Below, in pieces: positions 41,639 to 56,600 of a stretch of 64,000 nucleotides of DNA. The notes below the pieces were generated by a model. That model had not been told where the DNA came from, ran no database searches, and worked only from the letters and a program-made list of their open reading frames with translations. The position numbers were made by a program, and so were the translations under genes. Every line of letters begins with the position of its first letter. Position 1 is the stretch's first letter. The stretch is from the NCBI RefSeq assembly GCF_027244095.1, contig NC_069658.1:416108687-416172686 (forward strand). Direction: 5' to 3'. This stretch comes from Hemicordylus capensis. Lineage: Eukaryota > Chordata > Lepidosauria > Squamata > Cordylidae.

Positions 41639-44600
41639 CTGAAAGAAAGTTACAAAAATTGCATCAGTCATGGACTTTTTGGGAGGTAGTCAAGGAAATG
41701 CACCACTCTGTCCCAAGGCTGCACAACCTTGGCCCTCCAGCAGTTGTAGACCAACAACAGCTGGAGGGCCAAGGCTGTGTAGCCCTGCTTCTACACCATG
41801 CCACCAGAGGGCAAACAGTCAAGGGACTGAAACCAGGCTCTCTTTGCTACCACTTCTCCCACTCTTTCCCCAGAAGATGCAAGAGAACCATGCATTCTGC
41901 AACTCTCACTTTTGCTTAGCGCCCCCCCCGTCCCCCATTTAACTCCAAAGTTCTGTTCACCCCTGGGCTATTACACCTTAAATCGCTTCCAATAAGTGTC
42001 CTAAAGTTGGGGCATATATTCCTATTTTGGCTGGAAACCATTTTTCCAGAGAGCTAGAAGCAGTATGATAGAAGCAGAGGATTTTTCACAATCATGCCAT
42101 TGTCTGTTTAGTTTATTTTTAAATAGTGCACTAAAACTTGCAAGATATGGCTGAAGATGGCCAGGAGTTAAAAGAAATGTGCCTGTACACACAAGAAACT
42201 ATACCTCTATCATAGCACTTCCCAATTCTTTGAATTCATTGTAAATCTTCAGCCTAAAGATTTGCAAGAGGGTTTTTTGGGTTTTTGCCAGCCACATATG
42301 CCCAAATGGAACCACTCTACCATAAAATGAAGGTGAGCCAGTTTCACTCTGGCTAGGTGTGCAGATCAAAAATGGCAAGGTGTAGTGGCCAGTTTTTGCT
42401 TCCACAAACAGCTAAAGAAAGAAGAAAGGCTGCTTATCTAAAAAAGGGGCGGTCACTAAAAAAATCCCTTGTTTTTAGTGCAAGAGATTTTCAGAAAGCT
42501 CTTATAACTGTAATGGCTTCCTTGCCTCCAAGAAAACTACAGTTAAGAAGTGCTTGAGCAGAATGCGGTTGGCACTGTAGCACCACTTCAGCTAGGAGCC
42601 TTCAAGAGCCAGCTTCCCAGCTGGTTTCAAGGCAGTGCCGAGTACTCTTCTGTAAGGTGCTTCTGCAGCCCTTGAAGAAGTCCTGCACTCCCACAGCTTG
42701 GGGCGGGGAGGAGTCTTTTTTTGGAAACGCTCCAATTGGGCTGATTACATATTATATAGCCTTAATCCTAAGGGTGGCGAAGCTCCTGCACTCCTGTTTT
42801 GGTTCTGTAGTGTACAATTAGGAACAGCGGGAGTATTCAAGAGTTGTTCCAAGACCTTCATCCCTTGTGACAGAGCAGAGATCTCACACAGATGCATTGC
42901 CCTTTCATCTCACTAACACTGTCTAAAGAACTGTGTGGGGGTGGGGTGGGGTGGGGGAGGGATACAGGGAGATCAAAGGAACACTGAACTCCTGAAAAGC
43001 TAGGAATCTAGCAATCAGTTCACATCACTCCATTTGTAGGAACATAGGAAGCTGCCATATACCGATCCGGCTCAGTGCTGTCTTCACAGCAGCTTCTCCA
43101 AGGTTGCAGGCAGGAGTCTCTCTCAGCCCTATCTTGGAGATGCTTCCAGGGAGGAAACTTGGAACCTTCTGCTCTTCCTAGAGTGGCACACTGCCCCACC
43201 ACTTTCAACCCAATATCCCCTCACATGCGCTAGTCCTGTCTGACCAGGTGATTACAGGCAAAGCTTTTTTGTTGGACAGATCCACATCTTCTCCTTCTGA
43301 AGGGCTCTGTCAGTACTGGTTATTCACACCCCTTTGCGAACTTCTTTGGCAAATAGAGTTCCAGTGAACTTTCATTTCAAAACAAAAGCCCGACAATACA
43401 GAATATCCAGGTCAAAGCAGACATCTTTGTTTCTACCTCAAGCACTGTACTTTTGTGGGCAAGGGAACAGGGGGAGATCCAAAGCAACATCATCCTCTCA
43501 TAGTCCAACTATGTACTGTACTGCTTAAGTCAGGCCTGCACAGCAGAAAACATGGGGGGCTGGATCCAGCCTGTGAGGACCATTTTGCTGGTTCCAGGGA
43601 TGGTCCAAGGTTTCGTGGTGCCTGAGGCAAGATGTAAAATGCTGCCTTGTCCCATGGACCTGGGGGGTGGGGTGGGGACAGCCCTGTTTAAAAACTAACT
43701 TTTTCAAGCTTTGAAAGTTCACTAGCAGCCTCATCTTCTCTCCTTATGCTCTGGGTGAACTAACACATTAATACTTTCATTAAATGTGCTGAAAGTTTAC
43801 CTTGGCGCCCACACCCCCAGCCATGGTTGGTAGCAGCCCACCAGAGCATTTGAGTTGTGCACCCCAGCTTAAGCCCACAGTGGTCCCTGCTGAACCCATT
43901 TGACAGAAGCCAGCTGCCAAGTCCACAAGGGTAGTTCCACTAGACATGCTTGGTGGGAAGTAGCTGCTTCAGGACAATTCTCACATCCCCAGCTCTCCTC
44001 TACACTACCCAAACAACACGGCCCACCAATATCAAGGCAGCCTCTGACATGCAAGCAAGCAGCACTGAAATATTTCGCTAACAGATGTTATCTGCATTGG
44101 GGAATCACAACTGTGGCTCATGGTTCTGCTCTCCACAGGAAAGATCTCGCAGACCAGGGAGTACTCTGAACTGAGCCACAGATACACCCCGTTGTAGTAG
44201 AATAGTCTGGCAAGTAGCTATGCACTAGATCTTGAGAGGACTGGTCTGAGTTCAGTCTCATTGCAGTGAGGACACTGGAGGGTGCCTACCCTGCCACTAG
44301 GTCATAATTTGCTGCTCTGCCCCACCCGCACCCTTTACATGTTCCAGCCAAAAGCAAGACTATGAAATAGGTCTTTCAATGTGGCATGGAACGCTCTTAT
44401 GCAACAGCAATCTTGTTACTTTTCCCACTGCAGTCAACTGTCCTAAGGCTGCACCATGCAGACCGGTCTGCAACACAGATGGGCCATGGGCCAAATGAGA
44501 TACTTTGTGGAGCGAGCACAAGTCACAGGCACACTGGGACACTGAACCCAACAGCCAGTGCGTGGCTCTGTGTGGGGACAGAGCAAATCGCTCAATAAAT

Positions 44601-47600
44601 GAAACACTAACAGGGCAAGGCATGTTCTACAGGCCTCCTGCCAAATCCAGGCACCTTCACCATCCTGAGAGCTTCAGCATTCTGGGGAACAGGGGAGTTA
44701 TCTAGCCTTCATAGTGGTGACAAAGCACTGGAAGTGTGCTGGACCACGCTTGGTGAGATCTCAGAAGCCAAGGGCAGAGAGCCAAGTAGGATTTCTAGTG
44801 GTCAGGGCTGCATCTGGGTTCTGTATTAGTTCTCTGCCCCCCACCCCCATGTCTAGCAAAGTTAGGAAATTATTTAAGCGGAGAAATGCATCTATGTTGC
44901 AGGATTCCGCTTCTCAAGGGCAGAACAGTTTAACGAGTCATAGCACACACACACATACTCTCCAATTGCTGATTTGCCTCAGGAAAATAAGAGTTTGCAG
45001 CAAGCATTCTTCCACGCCCCCACCCCACTTGTAACTTGTGGTACCTCAAAGAAAGCGATGCCCAGCGCCACTCCAGCCACAATTACAATGCTGCTCCTCA
45101 CCAAGGCTTCCAGTTTTGGCACACAACCCTGCAGGAGAAACGAAGACGGGAACAGTCAAGCATGAGACCCAAGGTAGGCTCATCTGAGCACAGGAAGCTG
45201 CCTTCTACCGAGTCAGCCCATGGGCCCTTCTAGGTCAGCGCATGCCCCACACTGACTGGCAGTGGCTCTCCGGGGCTTCAGGCAGGCGTCTCCCCCAGCC
45301 CGGCCTCACCATGCCAAGGACTGATGGGTGCAGCTTTCCGCATGCAGTGCCTGCGCTCTACCATGGCCCTACAGCCCCACCCTGCTGCCCCAGCACAGGC
45401 ACCCTAGAATAAAGCCCTCCAACACTCCCCTGCCCATACACACCTCAGCGTAGACGTTTCCAAGTGTTTGATTGTTGACGCAGCTAGTGTCATTATGCAC
45501 ACAGCATGACGCAGGCACACGCGATGGTTCAAACGTCTTTATGGAATGCCAGTCTGAGTAGTTAGAGGCTCCACAGCAGTGAAACTACAGGCAGGGCATA
45601 AGGAAAGAGAGACGGGAGGATCAGAGAGTTTTGTTCCTAGCCTGGCCCAACAGGCTTAGCATACTCGACCATTCTGTGACGCGAACTATGAACACTTCCA
45701 TTTTACAGATCAGGAATAGAGGCCAACAATAGTACCTATACCCAGGGCTAGCCAGCAGCTCAGTTAATTGAGGTCAAGGCCAATACTCCATCCACTAGAT
45801 CACACAGCCTGGCTGCACAAGTGCTGGAGAGCTCCCTCTGGAGTGAGGCAGGTGAACTGACACTCTCCAGGACAGACAGCAGTGTTGCTTTAACCAATGC
45901 AAGACTTATGGAACACTGCCTCAGGAGGCAAGGATGGACAGTAGATCCCATGCCTTTAGAAAGGGAATTAACCAATTCCTAGAGGAAGAGAAGCTTATCA
46001 ATGACTAATAGTCATGTCCCAATAGAACCGCCATGTTTAGAAGTAGTATACCCCTGAACACCAGACGTTGGCACCTTAAACCAAGGAGGATTGTTCCCTT
46101 CCTATCCTGCAGTGGGCTTCTCAAAGTCATCTGGTTGGTCATTGTACAGGACTGGGTTTTGGGCTGGGCAGATTTTTCAGCCTGACCCAGCAAGCTTCTT
46201 TTTATGCTTCAGTGGAAGCCATCTAACTAGTTCCGTGCCAAGAGGGCTTTGGGCTGATGCTCCTGAAGAGTCACTCCCCATGCTGCTTGCTAGCCACCTT
46301 TTGAAAGAGTGGACTTGCAAAAACAGGTTGTGAAGCAAGGGTCCTCCTGAAAGCCAAAAGGCCCAGTGGGCAGGCCCAAGTGCTTCAACATGCCAGGAGT
46401 AACTCTTTGGATCCTGGCTCATGAGTTTTATTCCCAGTTCTGGTATGATACATTGTTAGAAGTCGAGGATTCCCTGCCACCACTGCCTCCCCAACCAATT
46501 TGGTCCAGAAGATAAGAGGCTATGTTGCACTTACTTTCGACTGCCACTCATCCAGAGTCGTCTTAGCGAGTGTATCATTGCTGTACACTGCCATATAATC
46601 CCTGACTTGCTTATCCAGAATTCCATTGAGCTGAAACAGAAAGCAAGAGCAGACAAGTGGCAATGGTGTTTCTCTCAGCATTTTGTCAGGACACAACGCC
46701 AGCAACTGGGCATCTGAGAAATGCCATTCCTTTGTGGATACAAGGACAGCTTCCAAGGTCTCACCAAGGATGGCCATGGCCACGATACTTGGGGCCAGTC
46801 CAGTGACTCAAGTAAGGCTGTTTTCCTTTCAAGAGCCTCTTTGTTTCCCCTTTCTCTATAGCCTTTTAGCAAAAGTCTAGAGGCAGCAGCCAGAAGCATC
46901 CCTTTAATCACAATCACAAGATGCAGACACCTCTCTCACTTACCCGATTCCTATAGATGTACCCAAAAATGGCAGCTGCAATCTCCACTATGAAAATCAG
47001 AGTCAGCAGGATAGCAAACTAAAGGAAAGAATAAAGTCTTTATTACAAGAGTGATCAACCCCAGTGTCCCTTTATTTTAGGCCAAGTGGTTAGGGAGGGA
47101 AGTAACTCCACCTCCCAAAACCCAAGATTGCACCCACTCAAGGGGCCACTCTATCTTCAAGCAGGATAACTTCTTGCCTACAGAGCACCTCAGTTTTAAA
47201 GTCTCCCATTATGACCCACTCAATCAGGGAATACATTATTCAAAGTCTACCAAGATTTAAGACCAAACTAGCAGTTCCTCTATTCCAACCTCCCAATATT
47301 CAGGGTGGACTCGTGTCTTTATATTCTTCCCTAATCTTCACCACTGCTCTCCAGCTCCCACAATCCTTGGTCAATGCAGGTCCATTTGAAAGTCTATGCC
47401 AATGCCCTTCCAGTCTTTGCCTCGTTTCCTTGCTACATCAGCTCCCAGTTTCTACCATCACATCCATGCATCATGCCACCAAGTCAGTGGGGCCCCCCAC
47501 TGCATTTATGACTGACGGCACCAAGGAAAACCACCCTACCCATTTGGTGGTCACTTAAACTTCCTCCAGAGTCACAATACATCTGGTACATCATGCCATT

Positions 47601-50600
47601 CTTATTGAAAACCCATCAGATTAAGCTGAGCAGCACTAGAGTGCCATCAGGTTATTGATTTAACTGAGCACAGATAGGAGCTATTGTTTTAGTTAACTGC
47701 TGTCTCTCTCACAGTGGAACTAACAGGCAAGTCATTGCAACCCTGCAGGAAGCTTTCTTCCATAATGCAAGAAAAGGGGAGGTCCCTAGACAAAGATACA
47801 AATATGTCCGGAGGGATTATATTGCATAGAATGTGGTAGATCTGCCACTGCCCATGTACAACCTATATCTGTCCCTCTCTGGACCAGGCATGTGTTATGA
47901 TTAGAGCAGGATTGTGCATATCAGAGCTTTACTCCCAGTATATTCCACATCTAGGCAGTGTTGTGGAAGCAGATACTTCAGCTTTCATTTTAAAAATCCC
48001 CAGATGTTTCTTGTCCTTGTAGCTATCATCAGAGCCACAGATTTTATGAGCAATGCTGGGGAAAGCAAGGGGTGCAGAATTCCCTGTGGTCAGGACCCTG
48101 CACAACTCCTTGCTCTTCCGCCATGTATCAAACACAAGTGCACATTATGCAAAACAAAAGTGTACATGTTTGTATGGTTTGCATTAGATGAAGTTGCTCT
48201 TGGCACAGAGAGAACACATAGCCTTGGCCTGGGGGTTGGGGACTCAATCCTAGGGAAGTGCATGAACTTGATTGAGTGGAGATTCACTCAAATTGATTTG
48301 AATTTGTCCACAGGCAAATCAAATTCAGTCAGATTTGACCAAGTTCAACTCAACTGGGCAAATTCAAATCAATTTGAGTGACTCTCCATTCTATTAAGTG
48401 GTTTTGAACTCTAATTGATTTGAGTTAGATTCAGATTTGAATCTATTCAGGTAAGATTCATGCATTTCCCTACTCAATCCTGTCCCAATCACACACCATA
48501 GTATCAAGCTCTTTTGTATGGAATTTATAGGAATTATTGAATCCCAAGCATCTCGATTCCCTCCTTCCTCCCACTCCGGCATGATTTTAGCCCTTCTAGT
48601 TGCACCTCCGGGTATGGCCACCCTTTTCAGGAGACCCAAACATTGTAGAGGGCTTTTCACAGACTGAGTGTCCTTCTCTTCATGCTGGTGCTTTTCTCCA
48701 ACTGAAAGAGCATTAAGAGGCTACTTATGGACATAACTAAATGGAGGAGCACTGCAGACATCTGTTTCAGTCTTCAAAACCTCCAGCAAGAACTTTAAAA
48801 GTGGCATCTGCCTAGGAAATGGCTCGGCCGGGTGGGGTTAAAGGCTGCAGCCAGGCCAACAGTACAGGGCTAGATCAGCCATAGGCAAAGTAGGACCAGC
48901 AGGGTGCATACTCGAGTCAACTGGCTTTCCCCAGGGTTTTTGCCACCCCAGGGCACTTAGAAGGGAAGGACAGCAGCTGGTGCCACGGTTCAGATGCCCG
49001 TGGATTAGCTGGAACCTGACAAGTCCAAGCCAGATCAACAGGCCAGGCTAGCTTCCTCGGCCCCTAACTTCCAGCTGCCACCCTGGTCTGCCAACCCTCC
49101 CTTAACAGCTCCACCTCCTCACCGTGGTGACCATGCAGTAGTTCTCCTTCCATGCTCCACAGCAACCGAAGAAGGAGACGAAGAACACAATAAGCCCCAC
49201 AACCAGGATAACGATGGGAGCGCCTGAAGCACCGGTTGCCACTACTGTTTTGTTGACCCCGACCAGAGCATAAACCCCCAATGCAATGAGAGCAATGCCG
49301 CAGACCTGTGCAGGAGAGAAATCAACCATCAGTGGGGCGAGGGGAAGGGGAAGTATCTTTCCAACACATGTTTAACTTAAATTAAAAAAACCTTAACTTT
49401 CAGACCCACAAATCATCAGATCTTATCACAGGAACTATTCTACGTCACATGTCTGTAGTATTTAGTACTTTCCGCCTCAGATTCTGTTGGGGATTGTGTC
49501 TTGTCCAGTACTGGGACACTAGCATTCCAACAAGTTGTCTTTAAAAAAATATGTCATTTTACACATTCGTATCTACAGAATCCAGAGGGAAGAGTTGCAA
49601 GGACAAGGCAATGGAGTAGAATCAGGAATATTAATGGTTTATTGAACTAGATATTATTTACAGAGGCAGCAAGTGCAGTCTGCTTTCAGTGCGCTTGCTG
49701 CTGGCTGTTTGTTAGCCCCATGGCTGATCAGTAAGGGCAGGAGGGGCTGAGACCCCCGCAACAAAACACAAAACAAGTTAGTAAAAGGTCAGACTTACCA
49801 GCAGCCAGGGAGACCTTCAGAGCAGAGAGCTTCCTCCAGCCCCTCCTCCCCTGCCGGTAACTTCTTGTTTTGGTCTTACTGGCTGGAACAGCTGCTACTC
49901 AAGCTGCTCCAGCCAGTCTGATTCCTAGGGGGCTCCTACTGGCACTGCCCCCAGGAAGAACTAATATAATGGGTTAAAATGCATTTCTTGGTTCCTTCAG
50001 AGAATATACTTTTAATATGTCTTTTCCCTTCTTCCTGGGGGCAGTGACAGACAGAGCCCCCTAGGAATAAGATTGGCTCCCACAAACAAAAAATAAGGAC
50101 ACATTTGTCAAATTTCCAGTTTAGACTCTTTAAATCACATTTCTATACCGCCAAGGACAGAGTCTCATGGCAGTTAATATAAACTAAGCACACTTACACC
50201 ACTAACACAATTAAGCAGTTCAGAGCTAGGAGCAGGGAGACAAGATTTCAAATCCCCATTCAGCCATGAAAATCACTGGGTCATTCTCTTCTCTCTCAGC
50301 CTAACCAAACCTCACAGGGTTGTGTGGCTAAACATAAGCACATACACTGCTCTGAGCAATTGGGAGGAAGAGTAGGATATAAGCGTAAAAAGTAAAATAA
50401 AACAGAAGCCTGGTCAGACAGGTATGTCTTCACAGCTTTTCTGAAAGCTGCCCGAGATGTTGAGGCTCCTACTTAGAGAGGGAATGCATTCTAAGTTTAC
50501 TGCCCTCCCCCAATCCACACATGGATTTATGCAACAGTAAACACTTCTCCACCCTACTTGCTGTATTCATTTATCCTGTCCTGAGGTAGCTTCTGAAGCC

Positions 50601-53600
50601 AGGTATATTAATGAGGTAACTGAACTCTATAAACATTTAAAGGACATTACCAGGGCCGGACTGGGGGCACCAAGAGGACGGTGGAATGTATGTGGGGAGG
50701 GCACCTGGTTTTGAGCAGAATGGGCACTCAAGGGTGGGAGTATTCACTGCTGCCGAGTGCGGCGGGGCGCAGGGGCTGGGTGGGGTGCGCTGGGAATATG
50801 CTCTGTTGCCCTGTGGGCCAGTCCGAGCCTGGAAATTACTCTCACAAGGGATCCATTTGCACTTAAAAACTGCAACTATTAAACACATCCAACAATATTA
50901 ATTGTTGGGATAGGTGGATATGGAAGGGAAGCCGCACACTGTCATTTTGCCTGGGCCTGCTCACCTATTCTAGAAGCTTATTTGTTCTAGAGATATACTT
51001 ATCACCAGCTATGTGACAGACCAATTAACAGTTCAGAATGCAGCACATGAGATGGCAAGCTGAAGAATGGCAGCTATTGCATGTGCATGAACACCATTTA
51101 AGAAGTCATGGACAGGGACAAATCCAGAGCAATTATCTATCAGGGAGAGGTATCCTAGAAGTTAGGGGTGACCCTAGTACTCCAGGACCACTGGAGCACA
51201 TGCGCAATCAGACGGAGACACCCAGCACAAGAGACTGAAGCAGCCAGGCTACAGGTTTAAAGAGAGGTACAGATCCCTTGACCCCATTTCTCCAAAGCAC
51301 AAAATCCCTTCCTTCTCTAGCTGGTCTCACCACCCAGTTCCCAAACAGCTGGTCAATTTCCTGGAGCTAGTATTTACCTTGCCACCCAAGGCAAAGAGAC
51401 CCAGCCCATTGCCAGATGGCACACAGCTACGCCCACAGTGACCCGTTCTGAGCTTAGGAAGCAGAGATCACTTCCTCCCTCTGTCTATCAGAGACCAATT
51501 CTGACGAAATGAACCCTCATCAGAGGCTGGAGGTTTAATAGCGGGCTTAAGTGGATATGCTTATTAGCCAGATACAGGGGCTAAGATGAACTTCACAGAT
51601 CTGAGGTGAGTGGGGCAGAAAAAGTCACTCGCACACATACTATATAAGCAACAGTCAACTTTGTTTCAATAGCCCAATTCATTTCTGCCTTGAACAATAG
51701 CTCCCCAACCTACAGAAGAACAGCCTTGCTGGATCAGGCCCAAGGCCTCTCTGGTCCAGCAGCCTATTTCTCACAGTGGCCCACCAGATCACCACCACTA
51801 CTACTACATTTATATCCCACTCTTCCTCCAAGGAGCCCAGAGCGGTGTACTACATACTTAAGTTCCTCCTCACAAAAACCCTGTGAAGCAGGTTAGGCTG
51901 AGAGAGAAGTGACTGGCCCAGAGTCACCCAGCAAGTCTCATGGCTGAATGGGGATTTGAACTCTGGTCTCCCCGGTCCTAGTCCAGCACTCTAACCACTA
52001 CACCACGCTGACTCTCAGATGCCTCTGAGAAGCCCCAGGCAAGAAATGAGGGCTTGCTCTCTCTCCTGCTGTTGCTCCCTTGCAACTGGTATTTAAAGGC
52101 ATCTTGCCTCTGAAACTGGAGGTGGCCTATACTACCCTTAGACGTCTAGCAGTTGGTAGACCTGTCCTCCATGAATTTGTCTAAGCCCCCTATTAAACCT
52201 CCAGCCTCTATCAAAGTTTATGAGAGTTCACACAATTACATGTGGAATCTCTGGGGAGCAAGTAAAGATGTAGCATTGGAAGGCTGCTATGCACAAGAAA
52301 GAGTGCCGTTGGTTTACCTCGGAGGAGAAGTTTAAACACATTTTCCCTGCCTGTTGCAGTACCCCACCTTTTCCTACCTGGAAGCAACAAGTCCACACTT
52401 AGCTCACAAAGATTTTTGCCGCACAGCAAAAAGGAGTAAAGAGCATAGAATATTGATTTAATAGCCTGTGTTACTTATTGGGGGGTGGGGGGAGAGAGAA
52501 GAAGAGAGAACCATGCTGATTTAGGTGCTTCCAGACAATCCGTTCTGTGCATCACTACCACTCAATTTGTTGCTGGTTTGAACAGGCTATTTGGTGTAAC
52601 CCCGGTGAGGACATGCCAATCCCCATGCTGACTGCTAGTCCAAACAGATCAGCACAGATGGCACAGCAACTGTAACAAAGCCAGCAAGCATTACATGAAG
52701 TACCCACGTTAGTTGGCACGTCTTCTGCAAACATGCATCTTTCTCAAACCCCACCATGGTAAGCGACTGCCAAAGGGAAGATGCTATCTGAACACAGCTG
52801 TAAGTTTTATCTAATTTATTGTTAAGATTTTTATACCATACCACCTTTCATTAAAACAATCTAATTGCTTCCTAGGACAGAGAGTTTCTGGAACAGAAGC
52901 TGCCACCACCAGAAAAGAACCTCTCTTTCTTATCTGGTTACGGTATATGATGTTAGACCAGGGCTGGGCAAATTTGGTCCTCCTGTTGTTGAACTACAAC
53001 TCCCATGATCCCATTGGGATTGATGGGAGTTGCAGTTCACCAACAGCTGGAGGGCCATGTTTGCCCAGGCCTGTGCTAGACCAGATCATCCCACCAGCTC
53101 CACATCCCCAGCTAGAGAGAGGCAAGCTTGCATCATGTTTTCCAGCCAGGGTTGGGGGGGAAGCCACCCCACTTTACTAAAGCACAGGAAGCTGAAAAGG
53201 GAATGATAGTTCAGTCCACATTCAGCTGGTAGCTCTCACAAGATTTCTCCTCCTCTAAAGGAGCCTGAGGTGTATTCTGAGAACACATTTTCACACCTCA
53301 TCTTTCCTGAGTCGGATGCCAACTTCAGGCCATTTTTATACCATGAGCTTATTTGGGGCAGTTTTCAAGAGCAATGCCAAGGCACTTTTCTCCATTTCCT
53401 ACACTGGAATGGAAAGAAAATGAGGCTCTGGGGCATCATATTTACGGCCTCACATACAAGGGTGCAGCCAGAAGTGGCAAGAGATCTTTTGACAAAGTGA
53501 AGCCTGAAGGCCTTGAAATACAAATTATATGTGGGTAGAGCACAAAAGCAAACAAATGCCAATCAAGAGAGTAAAGATCCAGACTGGGTGTGTCATGCTT

Positions 53601-56600
53601 TCCACTGGCGATAGTCAGTAAAGCAAGAGGAGCTGTTCAAACACACACCTAAAGAGAGGGAGAGAACTACTTTATTATACGAGATAGGCACTCCCAGTGC
53701 ATGCTGAGCATGAGAGGATGGTGTTGGGTCTGCAAGCAATTTCCAGCCAGCTCAGCAACCTTCCTGGATGTGCATGTGTGCTCAAGACAGTTTTTTGGTT
53801 TTGTTGGAGCAGATCAACAAGTCCTGAGTGGAAGTCACTCACTGACCATTTCCTATGAGGGTGGCTGGGAATTGAAGGCACAGTGGCAGTTCGGCCATTT
53901 ATGAAAGATATTGCAAGAGTGCACAAAATGGCCCCATGTGGGTTGGGGTCTCTGCCATGCAATGATCTCTTCCTTCACACTCATGTTCTGCTTCCTCCCA
54001 GGCTGAGATAAAGGAAGGCAAAGCCACATTTAATCAGCCACTCCCTGCTTAGTATCGTACAAGGATCAGTAGTAACCAACTGCAAACTGATGAGCCTCCA
54101 GGCCATCCAACTATCCTAGCCATGTGGGGGCCCAATTTGTAGAATTCAACCCTGGAACTTTGAAAGCTTAGAGTTTTATATGCAGATTACGATATGCAGA
54201 ACAATCAATCTCTGTTTTGGTCTTTGACCAGCATATATGCAAAACTGAGATTTGAAAGTTTGTGCATTATTGCTTCTGTCCTAGCTGAAAGACTAACAAA
54301 ACACCCATCTTTTCAGCCTGGCTTTTAATATTTAATTGGTTTTTAAAAATTAGTTATGTTAGTTTTAACTTTTTTATTTTATGTTTAAAAAATTAAATGT
54401 TATATTAAATTGGTATTAATTGCCTTGAGCCATTCTGGGATGGGCAGTATATAAATGAAATATCCAGATCACCTTAAAATTTCACTCTCTATCCTGAAAA
54501 GCCTAGAATATAAGTGCTTTGTTTAAAATGGATTTGGGTTCTAAGAACATATGTCATTTTCTCATCAAAGAGAAAGCTGGCATTTATAAGAAGCTGAAAA
54601 ATTGCATACATGCATTCAGAACTCACAAATATCACATTTCTAGAAATCCAATTTTGATGTGTAAACATGGAACAGAGAACACCCCCACCCCCATCCTGAA
54701 TTCTCTGTTTGTAGAGACAGAATAGAGCAGAATCTGGGATTCTCTAGCAGAGTCACATCATATACAGCCTCCTCTCTCCATCCCACAGTGACTAAGCACG
54801 AGAGGGAAAGCAAACATATGGCTAACTTGCCTTCACTGTGGTTGGCAAAACAAATGCTGTCTGATGCCAGGAGGGGTCAGTATTTGGGCTCACTTAGTCA
54901 TCTGTCTTGTCCAACACTAAAGCCATGTTTAAAAATGATAACCAGGAAAGCTGCGCAAGCAAGAAAATTAGCAGTGAGAGAAGCTGTAGGAAGAGGGTAT
55001 GGGATAATATATAGCAGGCAGATATGGAAGTACCAAGACTGGTTATCATCAATACAAGACATTCCTCATCAAAAGAGGATGTCATTTAACTGCAGATATT
55101 AATGCAATTTGAACAAGTCTGATAGCATCAACAGGATACAACTGGCAGGATACATTTTGACCCAAGTGAACAAAGCCATGATCGCTCCTCTTGCTTGCTG
55201 CACAGCTCTGTGTACTCCCTCTATAACCAAGATTTAGAGGGGTGTTTTGGACCAGTTCAGTCCTTCAGGGAATACCATTTGTCCTGCCCATCCTCAGCTA
55301 CCAGCCAAGGGGGTGGGGGGTGGGGCAGGGAGGGCAAGGATAAGTAGTCTGTGATTTTGTAGGAAAGCATTTGCTTTGCACTGCACTTGGTCCAGGGCAA
55401 AGGGAGCAAGTGTTTTGCTTTCCCTGTTAATTTGATTAAGAGGTAAATATAGCTGTGAAAAGACAACCTTGGGACCTTGTCACTGTGATACGAATGGAGA
55501 GAGAAGGGCATTTTCTGCAACTCTGCAAGAGCAAGAACTCAGGAATCCTGGCTCTCAGCTTCTGTTCTTGCTGCAGAACCAGGAGACTGGCCTAATGTGT
55601 ACCCTATCTTCCCACCCCAACCCTTCAAGGCATCAAGGACAGTTGCTATAGATCTACTTCCACTGGCACAGCTGAGTTCATTCACTAGATTCATTCCCCT
55701 GGTGTGCAGCCCTCTCCTTGGTGATGCACTGCTCTCTAGTCCAGCACATGGCTCCTTCATGGCAGGGCATGCTTGCACATGCACAACCCTCCCCCTCCAC
55801 TCACCCAGTGGCCACCATTCCTGCGGCTTGCCAGCCCTTGCTTCCTCCTTCCAGCTCCTTGGCCAGAAGCAGAGAGGAACAGCAACTGAAGGCAGGCAGG
55901 AAGGACAGGCATGCAGCAGGAGTGCACAGGTGGCAAGAGCAGCAGCAACAGCAGGAGCAGACAGCCAGAAAGGGAGGAGCACAAGGTCTTGTGTTCCAGG
56001 GACACTGCAGAGTAGCCCCACCCCACTACTTCTTAATCTCTCTCCACTTTTGTTCTATCTCTGGTGTTCCTCATAGGCTCTCATCCAAGTCTGAAGATTT
56101 CCCCCACTTCTTATAGCTGCCATTTGGAATTATCTAGTGACACAGTGCGGGGGGTGGGCAACGAGGAAACTATACGTTTTCCTGCCATACAGAACACATC
56201 TCAGTGCGTCACTTAAGTTATCTCCGATTCTTGGAACTAGAGAAAGGACTCTTGAGATTCTTTTTCGTCCACTTCAGGGACATCCTCTCCCTTGCCCCAC
56301 TATCACATTGCAGTCCTACGCAACCCAGAATTTACAGAATAAACACTAGTTAACCGTTGATAGCCAGGCATGTTCCTCTTGTTGAGCAATAGAGCAGCAT
56401 ATGCCATTTCAAAACTTTACATGGGTGTGACTCAGGCAAGGTCCTTAAAACAGTAGTAAAAGCCTAATCCCGCGTTGCACCAAATGCAGGAGTAGCTTCA
56501 AGACTTCCAAGTCTGGCACAAAGGTGGACCATCTGCTTTATTTTATTATTAGTATTTTATTATTATTATTTTACATTTTATATCCCGCTCTTCCTCCAAG

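Noticed and set aside
47211-47558. A 115-residue plus-strand open frame in CD63 intron 3
   Set aside because: It shows no family motif and no splice context, and lies antisense within an intron. Chance is more likely.
55539-56116. Overlapping 130-160-residue frames on both strands
   Set aside because: No domain is recognised, the composition is driven by GC-rich and CAG-like sequence, and they lie inside a CD63 intron.
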